Source: Legionella lansingensis
Lineage (GTDB): Bacteria > Pseudomonadota > Gammaproteobacteria > Legionellales > Legionellaceae
Length of the DNA stretch: 64,000 bases
Direction of reading: 5' to 3'
Assembly: GCF_900187355.1 (NCBI RefSeq)
Contig: NZ_LT906451.1
Coordinates: forward strand, 868,501-932,500
Each line of letters begins with the position of its first letter. The first letter of the stretch is position 1. The translations under genes were made by a program, and so were the position numbers. This document shows positions 56,031 to 64,000 of the stretch, piece by piece. Below the pieces are notes generated by a model. That model was not told the DNA's origin. It made no database searches and worked only from the letters and a program-made list of their open reading frames with translations.

Positions 56031-57362
56031 TTATTCCTTAATATCGCTCACTTCACAATCCAAGCGTCCTTGAGCAAGACGCACATTGATAATATTGCCT
56101 TTTTCTACCTGAGTGCTGCTGAAAATAATGTTATTGTTAATGGTTGCAATAGCATAGCCTCTTTCCAGTGTAGCTAATGGGCTGACAGCATGCAATGTGG
56201 CTAGTCGTGTTGTAAACGTCTGTTTTAATTCAGATAATTTGTTTTTAATGTGTTGAATTAATTGCTGTTCTATCCCACGGATTTTGATCTCAGAATGTTG
56301 CAACAGGGCTTTTGGATTTTTACCCTGAAGTTTGGTTATGAATAAATGAAGGGTATTTTTCTTTTGATATAGCAAACTTTGCATGCACTGATAAAGTTGA
56401 CGTTCTAAGAAGTCAAGGGTTTGCCAGTGCCTTGCAATGAGTTGTTGCGGGGATAAAATTTTAGCTATGCGATTGGAAAGCAAAAGTTGTTTATGCTGAG
56501 TGTAACGTGTGATCGAAGAAAGAGCTCGTTGTTCAAGATCCTTTAGTGAGGCTGCTAAATCAATGCGGTTTGGTGTGACAGCCTCAGCAGCAGCTGTAGG
56601 TGTAGCTGCTCTTAAATCTGCGACAAAATCGGCTATGGTAAAATCGGTTTCATGTCCAATGCCAGATACAATAGGTATTGAGCTTTGGCTGATTGCTAAG
56701 GCCAATTGCTCATTATTAAACGCCCACAAATCTTCAATGCTACCTCCGCCTCGCGCTAAAATTAAGACCTCAGCGTCTTTATCTTCGTTTGCTTTACTTA
56801 AGGCTTTAATAAGTTGTTGTGCTGCATCCTTACCTTGCACCTCACTTGTATAGATTTTTACGCGGGCTAAAGGGTAACGTCTTGCCAAGGTGGTTAAAAT
56901 ATCGTGCAATGCAGCACCAGTTGGTGAAGTAATCACGCCAATCACAGAAGGAAATCGAGGAATAATTTTTTTCCTATTGGAGTCAAACAGGCCTTGGACT
57001 TGTAGCTTGGCCTTTAATTCTTCGAACTGTCGATAAAGCTCTCCCAGGCCTGCCTCGGTTAATGAATAGACGATAAGTTGATAATCCCCTCTAGCTTCAT
57101 AGACGCTCAATCGTCCTGTCGCTAGAACCTGTTGTCCGTCTTTGAAATGTTTGCTGTTTAGTGAGTGATGATTACGAAAATATACACAGCGCAACTGAGC
57201 GCCAGGATCTTTCAGAGTAAAATAGAAATGGCCTGAATTGGGTTTGGTTAGATTTGATAACTCTCCAACAACGGTAACTTCACCTATCTCATTTTCCAAC
57301 CACAAGCGAATTTGGCGATTAAGTTGACTGATGGAAAGTGCCGGTTTGTCATGCTGCATCAT
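56031..57362 (-). CDS. xseA: Exodeoxyribonuclease VII large subunit
   Basis: Catalytic subunit of the single-strand DNA exonuclease VII. N-terminal OB domain (SISQLNRQIRLWLENEIGEVTVVGELSNL, GHFYFTLKD, LRCVYFR). The catalytic domain has VIGVITSPTGAALHDIL, ILARGGGSIEDLWAFN, SGIGHETDFTIADFVADLRAATPTAAAE. It is followed by the long coiled-coil arm that carries XseB and a C-terminal LERGYAI motif. 443 residues is usual. It is divergent from the TolC-like gene across 118 bp. xseB is not adjacent. Confidence 0.96.
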   Translation of the reverse strand: MMQHDKPALSISQLNRQIRLWLENEIGEVTVVGELSNLTKPNSGHFYFTLKDPGAQLRCVYFRNHHSLNSKHFKDGQQVLATGRLSVYEARGDYQLIVYSLTEAGLGELYRQFEELKAKLQVQGLFDSNRKKIIPRFPSVIGVITSPTGAALHDILTTLARRYPLARVKIYTSEVQGKDAAQQLIKALSKANEDKDAEVLILARGGGSIEDLWAFNNEQLALAISQSSIPIVSGIGHETDFTIADFVADLRAATPTAAAEAVTPNRIDLAASLKDLEQRALSSITRYTQHKQLLLSNRIAKILSPQQLIARHWQTLDFLERQLYQCMQSLLYQKKNTLHLFITKLQGKNPKALLQHSEIKIRGIEQQLIQHIKNKLSELKQTFTTRLATLHAVSPLATLERGYAIATINNNIIFSSTQVEKGNIINVRLAQGRLDCEVSDIKE

Positions 57363-57480
57363 GGCGAAAATATGTTAATTTCAAAAAGGTATCTATATTA
57401 ACAAATAATGGGAAAAATAGTTGATGTTATGGGGGCTTTCCTTTAACTTATTGAGATTGGGATTTAAGATATAGGGAAAG

Positions 57481-59220
57481 ATGAGTATAAAGCGTTTTTT
57501 TATTTTTACCGGACTGATGATAACTTTTCCAGTTTTTGCCGAAACGCTAGCTGAAGCTGTGCAGCATGGGATGATTTCTAATCCTGATGTATTGTTTGAA
57601 ACAGCAAAAGGCTTGTCTGCGCAGCAAGCCGTTAAAGTCGCTAGGGGTGCTTATTTCCCAACCGTTGATGTGACCGCTGGGTTTGGTCGTGAACGAAGTA
57701 GAAACCCCACGACAGAGGCGATTGATGGCCCAGGCGTACGCATTTTAAATCGCACGGAATCTAACATTGAATTTCGTCAAAATCTTTTCGCCGGTGGCGG
57801 AATAGCCAATGAGCTTAAGCGCAATAAGTTTTTATGCCAGGCACAGACTTTAAAAACACAAGGGGTGGCTGAAGATTTGGCTTTAGAAGTTATTAATCGC
57901 TACCTGCTTGTCCTGTTGCATGAAAAACTCTACCACTATGCCGTAGTAAATCTGCAAGCACATCGCTCCGTTTTTTCTATGATTAAAGAGCGCAGTGAGG
58001 CTGGGCTTTCCCGTGAGGCCGAAGTGGATCAGGCTGATGCGCGCTTGGCTTTGGCGGAAGCCAATAGAATTAGCGCGGAAGCGAATTTACAAGAAGCAAG
58101 AATCAATTATGCGAAGGTAGTAGGTAAATGGCCAGGGAAGTTGCGTTGGCCGCGAATCCCCACTCATCAAGAATTACCGCGCTCTTTAGGTGAAGCCATA
58201 GAGAGGGGGCTAGATAATCATCCTACCGTTCGTTCGACCTATGCTGATGTTAAAGAAGCCAAATCCCAATATGAGGTTGCTCAGGCGACTTATTATCCTC
58301 GGGTCGATTTTGTCTTGAGCGCTTCTCAAAATAAGAACTTAGATGGTCTTATTGGACCCAATACTGATCGATTAGCCATGATACGTATGACTTACAACGT
58401 TTTCCGTGGCGGCTCTGATTACGCACATGTTCGTGAGACAGCATATCAAGTTCAAGAAGCCTACGAGGTAAAAAACAGAGCTTTAATCGATCTGAAAGAA
58501 TCCATAAGACTATCATGGAATGCTTGGACTGCAGCAGGACTTAGGCTAAAGCCTTTACGACAACATGTACAATCATCGAGGCAAACGCGAACAGCTTATT
58601 CCGAACAGTTTAAGGTTAGCAAAAGAACCCTACTTGACCTATTGGATTCCCAAAATGAATTCTATGAAGCACAGATCGCCCTTGCTAGAGGAGAAAATGA
58701 TGAGATTTATGGACGTTATCGTATTCTCAATGGTATGGGGAGATTGCTTTCTTATCTTAAACTCAGATTACCTGTGAATGTGGTAAATAACGATGTCTTT
58801 AGCTCCGCGCAGACTCACATTTTACTCAATAAGGCCATGGATCGCATCCCATTTCCTGATAATTCTGATCAAGGATTAATATTGGCCCATCCTGTGAAGA
58901 ATATGAATACTGTGCGCTTGACTAAAGCAATTGTCGATAAAAATACAAGTGCACCGCCTCTGGTCACTCCAAAAATTTGGTATGTTTCAGTTGGGCGCTT
59001 TGTGAAAAAAGAAGAAGCTATAGCTCTAGCAAATCGCCTAAAAGCGTTAGGCTTTGCTACCTGTATAGAGCTTCTTGATAATAACTGTTTCAATGTTATT
59101 GTCGGTCCTTACGAGTATCGAGGTCATGCTGCAAATGCGATGGAGAGACTAAAGGAAGTTGCTCATGTACCAGGGATATTGGCTACTTATAAAGAAATAC
59201 CCAAGCACATCATCATCTAA
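57481..59220 (+). CDS. TolC-like type I secretion outer-membrane protein with C-terminal SPOR domain (LapE-like)
   Basis: 579 residues. Signal peptide 1-20 (PVFA-ETL). Residues of about 22-440 form two outer-membrane efflux repeats: LAEAVQHGMISNPDV opens the first and LGEAIERGLDNHPTVRS the second, with RQNLFAGGGIANE and MTYNVFRGGSDYAHVRE as the matching barrel segments. A linker leads to a C-terminal SPOR domain (about 500-575; IWYVSVGRFVKKEEAIALAN, NCFNVIVGPYEYRGHAANAM). TolC and LapE normally stop before this. The lapG start lies inside its 3' end, so it belongs to the Lap adhesin system. A missing adhesin and ABC exporter must be elsewhere. Confidence 0.88.
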   Translation: MSIKRFFIFTGLMITFPVFAETLAEAVQHGMISNPDVLFETAKGLSAQQAVKVARGAYFPTVDVTAGFGRERSRNPTTEAIDGPGVRILNRTESNIEFRQNLFAGGGIANELKRNKFLCQAQTLKTQGVAEDLALEVINRYLLVLLHEKLYHYAVVNLQAHRSVFSMIKERSEAGLSREAEVDQADARLALAEANRISAEANLQEARINYAKVVGKWPGKLRWPRIPTHQELPRSLGEAIERGLDNHPTVRSTYADVKEAKSQYEVAQATYYPRVDFVLSASQNKNLDGLIGPNTDRLAMIRMTYNVFRGGSDYAHVRETAYQVQEAYEVKNRALIDLKESIRLSWNAWTAAGLRLKPLRQHVQSSRQTRTAYSEQFKVSKRTLLDLLDSQNEFYEAQIALARGENDEIYGRYRILNGMGRLLSYLKLRLPVNVVNNDVFSSAQTHILLNKAMDRIPFPDNSDQGLILAHPVKNMNTVRLTKAIVDKNTSAPPLVTPKIWYVSVGRFVKKEEAIALANRLKALGFATCIELLDNNCFNVIVGPYEYRGHAANAMERLKEVAHVPGILATYKEIPKHIII

Positions 59221-59860
59221 TCTATTGGCAAGCCTGCTCATCGCGGGCTTGCTTATAGTCTCTGGGGTTACTTATCCACAAGAAAATTTGCTTGTTTCTG
59301 TTCAAAAAATTAATAAAGAAAAGCAAAAATATACTGGGGGAATCAAGCAACGTTTTAACGCTTGGCAAAACTTGCTTTCAACTTACCGAAATAAACCGTT
59401 GCAGGAAAAATTAAAGGCGACGAACGATTTCTTTAATCAATTTAAATTTCAATATGAGTATAATTACCAAGGTGTTGAAGATTATTGGCAAACCCCTGAA
59501 GAATTTCTTGTTGCTGGCGCAGGGGATTGCGAAGATTTCTCAATTGCAAAATATTTTACTTTGCTTGCCCTAGGTGTGCCTATGTCAACGTTGCGTATCA
59601 CTTACGTTAAGTCAATTCAACTTAATCGTGCGCACATGGTTTTAGCTTATTATCCCAGACCAGAGGCAGAGCCATTAATTTTAGATAATCTAATCAGCGA
59701 TATTCTACCCGCTTCAAAACGACCTGATTTAATCCCCGTTTATGGTTTTAATGGTGCAGGACTCTGGTTAGCCAAACAGCGAGGGCGCGATAAGCTTCTA
59801 GGAGATCCTGGTCGTTTAAGCAAGTGGCGAAGCGTTATTCAAAGAATGCAAGGAAGGTGA
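59165..59860 (+). CDS. lapG: LapG-type periplasmic cysteine protease
   Basis: A transglutaminase-like cysteine protease that clips the N-terminus of a cell-surface adhesin to release it. N-terminal hydrophobic anchor/signal at about residues 19-34. The triad is intact: Cys122 in AGAGDCEDFSIAKY, His157 in NRAHMVLAYY and Asp174 in LILDNLIS. The Asp and Glu flanking the Cys are the calcium ligands of LapG. 231 residues. The start ATG at 59165 has AAAGGAAG six bases upstream and overlaps the 3' end of the TolC-like gene by 56 bp; a TTG at 59159 is too close to that site. lapD follows after 4 bp. Confidence 0.93.
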   Translation: MYQGYWLLIKKYPSTSSSNLLASLLIAGLLIVSGVTYPQENLLVSVQKINKEKQKYTGGIKQRFNAWQNLLSTYRNKPLQEKLKATNDFFNQFKFQYEYNYQGVEDYWQTPEEFLVAGAGDCEDFSIAKYFTLLALGVPMSTLRITYVKSIQLNRAHMVLAYYPRPEAEPLILDNLISDILPASKRPDLIPVYGFNGAGLWLAKQRGRDKLLGDPGRLSKWRSVIQRMQGR

Positions 59861-59864
59861 TTCC

Positions 59865-61787
59865 ATGACATTAGCTAAAAAGATGTCCATCGTGGTCTTA
59901 ACTCTGTTACTAATAATATGTATTGGCTCGTACGTCATTACCCTAAATAACGAGCGAAATTATTTTATGCGACAGATGAATAGTAATGCACAGGATACGG
60001 CTACTTCTCTTGGTCTATCGCTCTCTCATGCTCTGACTCATAAAGACAAGGCAATGATGCTTTCAATGGTGGAGGCTGTGTTCGATCGCGGTGATTTTGC
60101 CATGATTGCAGTCAGAGATATAGATGGGAAACTATTGGTAGCTCGCTACGAGAAACCTGCACAAAGCCCCAAAATTCCTGGGTGGTTCATAAAAGTGATT
60201 CAGTGGCTCCCAGCTGTGCAATCATCCATTATCATGAGTGGATGGCATCAGGTAGGTGAGGTCTCTGTGGCTGCTGATCCCAGTTATGCTTATAACACAC
60301 TATGGTACAATGCTCTTGAGTTAGTTGTTTGGTATGCCTTATTCGCTGTTTTATCTCTACTTATTGTTTATTTTTTCATTCATTGGTTGTTGAGACCATT
60401 AAAGGAGATGCGGGCACAGGCTAATAGGATTTGTCAGGGTGAATTTCCAGTGCAGAAGAATATTCCAAGAACACCTGAATTAAGGCAGGTGACGTTGGCT
60501 ATGAATCGCATGGTAAAGAGAATTAAACGTATTTTTAAAGATCAGTTGGAGCAGATGGAAAGATTGCGTGAACAATCTTTTCAAGATCCTTTAACAAACT
60601 TGGGCAACCGCCGCTATTTTTTGGAACAATTAACTTCTATGCTGAATAATGAAGAAGAGTTCGCCCCAGGTTTTATGCTCTTGGTCGCAGTAGACGGGCT
60701 TGACCATGTGAATAAAAAACTAGGATTTGAACAAGGGGATAAAATTCTTTGTGAAACGGCTAAAGCTTGCGCCAACTTCTGGTCCTCCTCCGCCTTACTC
60801 AATTTATCCAGGATAAGCGGTACTAATTTTGCTCTTGTAATAAGAGAAAGTGAACCGGAAGTTTTTATAAAGGCGTGTAATGAATTCAACCAGATGTTGC
60901 AGAAAATATTTATAAATTATCCTCTTTGTCAGGTTTCTCTGGGGGTTACTGCTTATGTCTTACATCAAACGCCTACGGAACTTCTTGTTGAAGCCGATCG
61001 GATGTTGAAAATCGCGAGGAGCGAGACCAATAAATTGGCTTATAGTGCTCAGTTTCCCAAATCTGACATTAGCATGAACAGTGACATGATAATGAGTGCA
61101 TTATCCGAGCTACGATTTTCGTTATTTGGTCAGAGGGTCACTTCCAGTAAAACCCTTTTCCACCGAGAGGTATTTATTCGCATCAATGAAAGTGGAAAGC
61201 AACTATCTGCTGGCTATTTTATCCCAGTTGCAGAGAAAGCGGGCATAGCGCATCTCATTGATCAAGTGGTTTTGGCTAAAGTGCTTGCCGCAAATTTATT
61301 AGCAGACAATGTATTGGCTCTAAATTTAACTGAAGAAACAATTATCAATCCCAATCATCGAAACGCTTATTTAGAGAAAATACAGCAATTGTCTAAAACG
61401 CTTAGAGAAAGACTTCATATTGAGTTCAATGAAACCGTCATTTTAAGAAATTTTTCAAAAGCCCTGACTTTTGTTAAAGCATTACAAAAATTAGGTATTA
61501 CCATAGGTATTGATCAAGTAGGCATCCATTTCTCACCGATGCATTACTTGAATGAATTACCCATTGATTATGTCAAACTGCATGGCAGTTTATTACAGGA
61601 TGTTGTTGAAAACCAGAACAAGCAGTTTTTCATTCATTATTTTAATGAGATGGCGAAAACATTGGGAATAAAAGTGATTGCTACACAAATAGAGACCGAA
61701 GCACAATGGCAGGCTCTACGAGGCTTGGGTATAAAATGGGGGCAGGGGGAGTACTTAAGTGCAATTGAGCCTATTGTAACTGAGTGA
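59865..61787 (+). CDS. lapD: LapD-type c-di-GMP receptor that sequesters LapG
   Basis: 640 residues. Inner-membrane helices at about 7-27 and 155-178 bracket a periplasmic domain with the conserved SGWHQVGEVSVAADPSYAY, whose Trp is the LapG-docking residue. A HAMP domain (about 180-232), a degenerate GGDEF domain (ISGTNF in the active-site place) and a degenerate EAL domain (HREVFIRI where EAL should be) follow. Both catalytic motifs are lost, as in known LapD, which binds c-di-GMP without making or cutting it. When c-di-GMP is high it holds LapG and the adhesin stays on the surface. Confidence 0.92.
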   Translation: MTLAKKMSIVVLTLLLIICIGSYVITLNNERNYFMRQMNSNAQDTATSLGLSLSHALTHKDKAMMLSMVEAVFDRGDFAMIAVRDIDGKLLVARYEKPAQSPKIPGWFIKVIQWLPAVQSSIIMSGWHQVGEVSVAADPSYAYNTLWYNALELVVWYALFAVLSLLIVYFFIHWLLRPLKEMRAQANRICQGEFPVQKNIPRTPELRQVTLAMNRMVKRIKRIFKDQLEQMERLREQSFQDPLTNLGNRRYFLEQLTSMLNNEEEFAPGFMLLVAVDGLDHVNKKLGFEQGDKILCETAKACANFWSSSALLNLSRISGTNFALVIRESEPEVFIKACNEFNQMLQKIFINYPLCQVSLGVTAYVLHQTPTELLVEADRMLKIARSETNKLAYSAQFPKSDISMNSDMIMSALSELRFSLFGQRVTSSKTLFHREVFIRINESGKQLSAGYFIPVAEKAGIAHLIDQVVLAKVLAANLLADNVLALNLTEETIINPNHRNAYLEKIQQLSKTLRERLHIEFNETVILRNFSKALTFVKALQKLGITIGIDQVGIHFSPMHYLNELPIDYVKLHGSLLQDVVENQNKQFFIHYFNEMAKTLGIKVIATQIETEAQWQALRGLGIKWGQGEYLSAIEPIVTE

Positions 61788-61834
61788 ATCAAAAAAGTTT
61801 GTCATCAACACTATTTTTGTTATCGTCATCCCCA

Positions 61835-64000
61835 TTACTCAGTCAACAACACACTCTTCCCTGAGAATGCGGGTACCCGTTCTCCAGGTAAAACGATACC
61901 GAGCAGATTTAAAGGATCCACGGCTGAGATGTTAATGCTTCCTTCTGGCTGTTTGTTTTTGATGGCACGCACAGAATCTACAGCATAAGGTAAGGCAAAT
62001 TGTTCGCCCAAAAAACCACTCACAAATCGCCCACCTCTAATTTCTCCTCGATCTTCCAAGCGACGAAAAGCGATGAGCAACTCCCGCCAACTTGGGAGAA
62101 TTCTTTCTCTAGTTATCAATTCCCGAAAACACACACCGTAACGCTTGAGTAACATCCAACAAATGGCTTCAATCTGCTTGTCTTTAGCGATACATCTTTT
62201 AGTATTTAACAACGACCATCGTCCTGTCGCATGCCGGAAAATGCTCCTACTCCTTCTTCCGGTTCGACGATGCGGATCAATTAGAGAACGAAGATTATCG
62301 AAACCATCGGCTGTGATAAGTCCTGCTGCGACCAATTCCCATAAAGCTGTTTCAACTTCGCTGCGTAAGTGATTTACTCCTTGCACAATATCCACAAAAA
62401 AAGAAGCTCCTCTTTCTTTTAAATAAGAATAGATATCCTGAGCAACATGACTTAAGACGAGTTGGTTCGCGTTTTCGAGATCGAGATGAGGCATCATCCA
62501 ATCCGATTCCTCACGTACAAAAAACGTAATGGGAACGACGCTGGTAGGTAAAATGCGTTTGTGTCTCGAAAGAAGGCTATTAGTTTTTACTCGCTCACCG
62601 CCGACTTCCCGCGGCTTGATCGCGGGATCCATGGATCTGGCAAGTTCGCTGTATCCCACGGTGATCCCGGATCGAGTCCGGGAACGGGAAGTCGGCAGGT
62701 TATGTGTATTATTATTTTCTTCAGTGCTCTGAGATAGCAAAGCAGGATGTGGGGATAAGCGACCCCAGCCAACCAGTCCAGTTAAGCAAAGCCGATCAAG
62801 TAGATCAGGGTGATAATCAACAATACGTTTGGCAAAGATTTGCTTTTCCCAAGCATTAGCAGGAATTTCAAAGCCTTGTAACTGTTTAATAGTCTCTAGT
62901 AAACCATGCTCGCCGCGCAATTGTGTGCCAGGTGCTAGATGTTGCCATGTTGTCAGCCAGCGGATGAATTGCGCAGCAGTGACTGGCTCTATTTCCTTAC
63001 GAAGTTTGCCCAATGTTAGGCTATGAATTCTTGCTAAGAGACGTCTGTCGCACCATTCTTGAGATGTGCTGCTTCTAAAATGCCCACGCAATATCGCTCC
63101 TGAGGATTCTAAATTCAGCAAAGCCTGTTCGATTTCAAAGTCCCTTAAAGCCAATGTGTTTGCCAATTCGTCTTGACTAATGGGACCTAAATGTTGCATC
63201 CAGCCACGAATCATATGCACAATGGCTGTATCTCTATCAACCGGGGTTTCTTTAATATCCGGCAATTGATTTAGAGATATGCTATCTGGATAAATGGTTG
63301 TAAACGCTTGTTTCTTCTCTGTTGCAAACCAAAATTGTTTATGATCAAAAGAGGCGAGTCCCGCCCGTCTTTGATTCACTAGTTCAGTAAAAAAAGTTTG
63401 CCACTGTGGCAGAATTTTTTGTGCCTCCGTTAGATTAACCTCGATTGGCAAAGCAATGAGTGTTTGCAAAACATCGTGTAATTCATCTGCATTTCTGATA
63501 TCAGGCCATGCTTGTCGTTGGACCTCTAAAATGGCAGCAGGATCCAAGGCACCCACTTCACGAAGCACGGACTCTGGTAATACCCTACGCATTTCCACGG
63601 CTCTAGCCCGCCTTTCTTCTAGTGGAGCATCATCGAGAAAGGCATAAGGATTGGCATTTAAAATCTCGTGAGAAAAAACAGAAGGGACAGGTGTATCTAT
63701 GGCTAAATACTTTATAGTGCCATCCGTGATGCCCTGTACAAGCTTAGTCAAACCATCAATATCAAGTGCTTCCGTTAACGCATCCTTTATGGTTTCTGTG
63801 ATCAATGGATGAGCTGGAAGTTCAATATCTTGACCGGCTAAATTATCCTGACACGCCGCCGCATCCGGAAAAACAGCGGCCAGAAGATCGTCTGCAAGCA
63901 TACGAAGTATATGGGGAGGTACTTTTCTACCATGACGAAAACGTACCAATGCAAGGGATCGAGTTGCAGCCCAACGCCAACGTGTGGCAAAAAGAGGTGA
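61835..64000 (-). CDS. lhr: Lhr-type DEAD/H-box helicase, C-terminal part (cut by window edge)
   Basis: The reading frame stays open to position 64000 (upstream residues read SPLFATRWRWAATRSL), so the N-terminal helicase motor lies outside. The visible part is the Lhr C-terminal region: FRHGRKVPPHILRMLADDLLAAVFPD, a winged-helix segment (GPISQDELANTL), LDRLCLTGLVGWGRLSP, the VPITFFVREESDWM motif, and LLKRYGVCFRELITRE with WRELLIAFRRLEDRGEIRGGRFV. The TTG at 63949 is not a real start. A palindromic repeat at 62601-62695 is translated in frame, adding roughly 35 foreign residues in a linker. Large Lhr proteins act in DNA repair. Confidence 0.88.
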   Translation of the reverse strand, partial: SPLFATRWRWAATRSLALVRFRHGRKVPPHILRMLADDLLAAVFPDAAACQDNLAGQDIELPAHPLITETIKDALTEALDIDGLTKLVQGITDGTIKYLAIDTPVPSVFSHEILNANPYAFLDDAPLEERRARAVEMRRVLPESVLREVGALDPAAILEVQRQAWPDIRNADELHDVLQTLIALPIEVNLTEAQKILPQWQTFFTELVNQRRAGLASFDHKQFWFATEKKQAFTTIYPDSISLNQLPDIKETPVDRDTAIVHMIRGWMQHLGPISQDELANTLALRDFEIEQALLNLESSGAILRGHFRSSTSQEWCDRRLLARIHSLTLGKLRKEIEPVTAAQFIRWLTTWQHLAPGTQLRGEHGLLETIKQLQGFEIPANAWEKQIFAKRIVDYHPDLLDRLCLTGLVGWGRLSPHPALLSQSTEENNNTHNLPTSRSRTRSGITVGYSELARSMDPAIKPREVGGERVKTNSLLSRHKRILPTSVVPITFFVREESDWMMPHLDLENANQLVLSHVAQDIYSYLKERGASFFVDIVQGVNHLRSEVETALWELVAAGLITADGFDNLRSLIDPHRRTGRRSRSIFRHATGRWSLLNTKRCIAKDKQIEAICWMLLKRYGVCFRELITRERILPSWRELLIAFRRLEDRGEIRGGRFVSGFLGEQFALPYAVDSVRAIKNKQPEGSINISAVDPLNLLGIVLPGERVPAFSGKSVLLTE
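62601..62695. repeat. Palindromic repeat inserted in frame inside lhr
   Basis: The outer arms CCGACTTCCCG (62601-62611) and CGGGAAGTCGG (62685-62695) are perfect complements. Inside are two hairpins, CCCGCG-gcttgat-CGCGGG (62608-62626) and TCCCGG-atcgagt-CCGGGA (62665-62683). The first shares its core with the intergenic repeat at 39256. On the minus strand it is read without a stop, encoding a segment from LPTSRSRTRSG to PREVGG between the Lhr motifs. Confidence 0.8.

Noticed and set aside
59865-61787. Active diguanylate cyclase/phosphodiesterase
   Set aside because: Both the GGDEF and EAL catalytic motifs are replaced, and the periplasmic domain and the lapG neighbour fit the receptor LapD.
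1-64000. CRISPR arrays, prophage, tRNA or rRNA genes
   Set aside because: No regularly spaced repeats, phage structural genes or cloverleaf/rRNA sequences were seen on reading both strands; a tRNA scan was not run.

Overview
The window looks like a chromosomal segment of a Legionella-type gammaproteobacterium. It is moderately AT-rich and gene-dense. It carries the pilMNOPQ-aroKB-damX block next to a divergent mrcA. Downstream of ribF-ileS-lspA lies a long coiled-coil protein that I take to be the Dot/Icm effector LidA. Other genes fit the same assignment: an eight-repeat Sel1 protein of the LpnE type, a LapG/LapD pair, and several large lineage-specific proteins with acidic, effector-like C-termini. 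I see no prophage, CRISPR array, rRNA or tRNA. One insertion sequence and several families of palindromic intergenic repeats are present.

Layout. 1-5.8 kb: a cut-off small gene, UDP-glucose metabolism (ugd, galU), the electron-transfer flavoprotein pair etfBA, and alanine dehydrogenase. 5.9-17.1 kb: mrcA (minus strand), an accessory coiled-coil gene wedged between mrcA and pilM, then the pilMNOPQ machinery running into aroK-aroB and a DamX-like SPOR protein. 17.1-23.7 kb: a MITE-like palindrome, a PnuC-family transporter under a TPP riboswitch (hence probably the thiamine transporter PnuT), a universal stress protein, a glutathione transferase, ribF, ileS and lspA. 23.9-30.2 kb (minus strand): a large unknown membrane protein overlapping a type IV pilin-like gene, then lidA with its own promoter, then a KDPG-aldolase-like protein that seems to lack its catalytic lysine.

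30.4-41.7 kb: era-recO, an STT3-like GT-C membrane protein, pdxJ-korA-korB with overlapping ends, a BAX-inhibitor-like protein, a nitrilase-like amidase, tldD, and an exported SAM-hydrolase-fold protein. 41.9-49.4 kb: an exported phytase/esterase-like protein, a long-chain acyl-CoA ligase, an IS4-family element that landed in a palindromic repeat, the Sel1 protein and a 419-aa unknown protein. 49.5-57.4 kb: mfd, a duplicated Cys-rich secreted mini-protein, an ornithine-cyclodeaminase-family enzyme, and the minus-strand unit xseA - M23 peptidase - rhomboid. 57.5-61.8 kb: a TolC-like outer-membrane protein with a C-terminal SPOR domain, overlapping lapG and followed by lapD. This is a c-di-GMP-controlled switch for a large secreted adhesin, whose own gene is not here. 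61.8-64 kb: the C-terminal part of an Lhr-type helicase running off the right edge, with a palindromic repeat inserted in frame.

The strongest observations are: (i) the TolC-SPOR fusion in the lapG-lapD unit; (ii) a repeat from an intergenic palindrome family that is translated inside lhr; (iii) the IS insertion whose 12-bp duplication is the core of a palindromic repeat; (iv) the TPP riboswitch whose closing helix holds the Shine-Dalgarno of the transporter; and (v) several effector candidates. All functional calls come from reading the sequence and from memory of the families; no database search was run.
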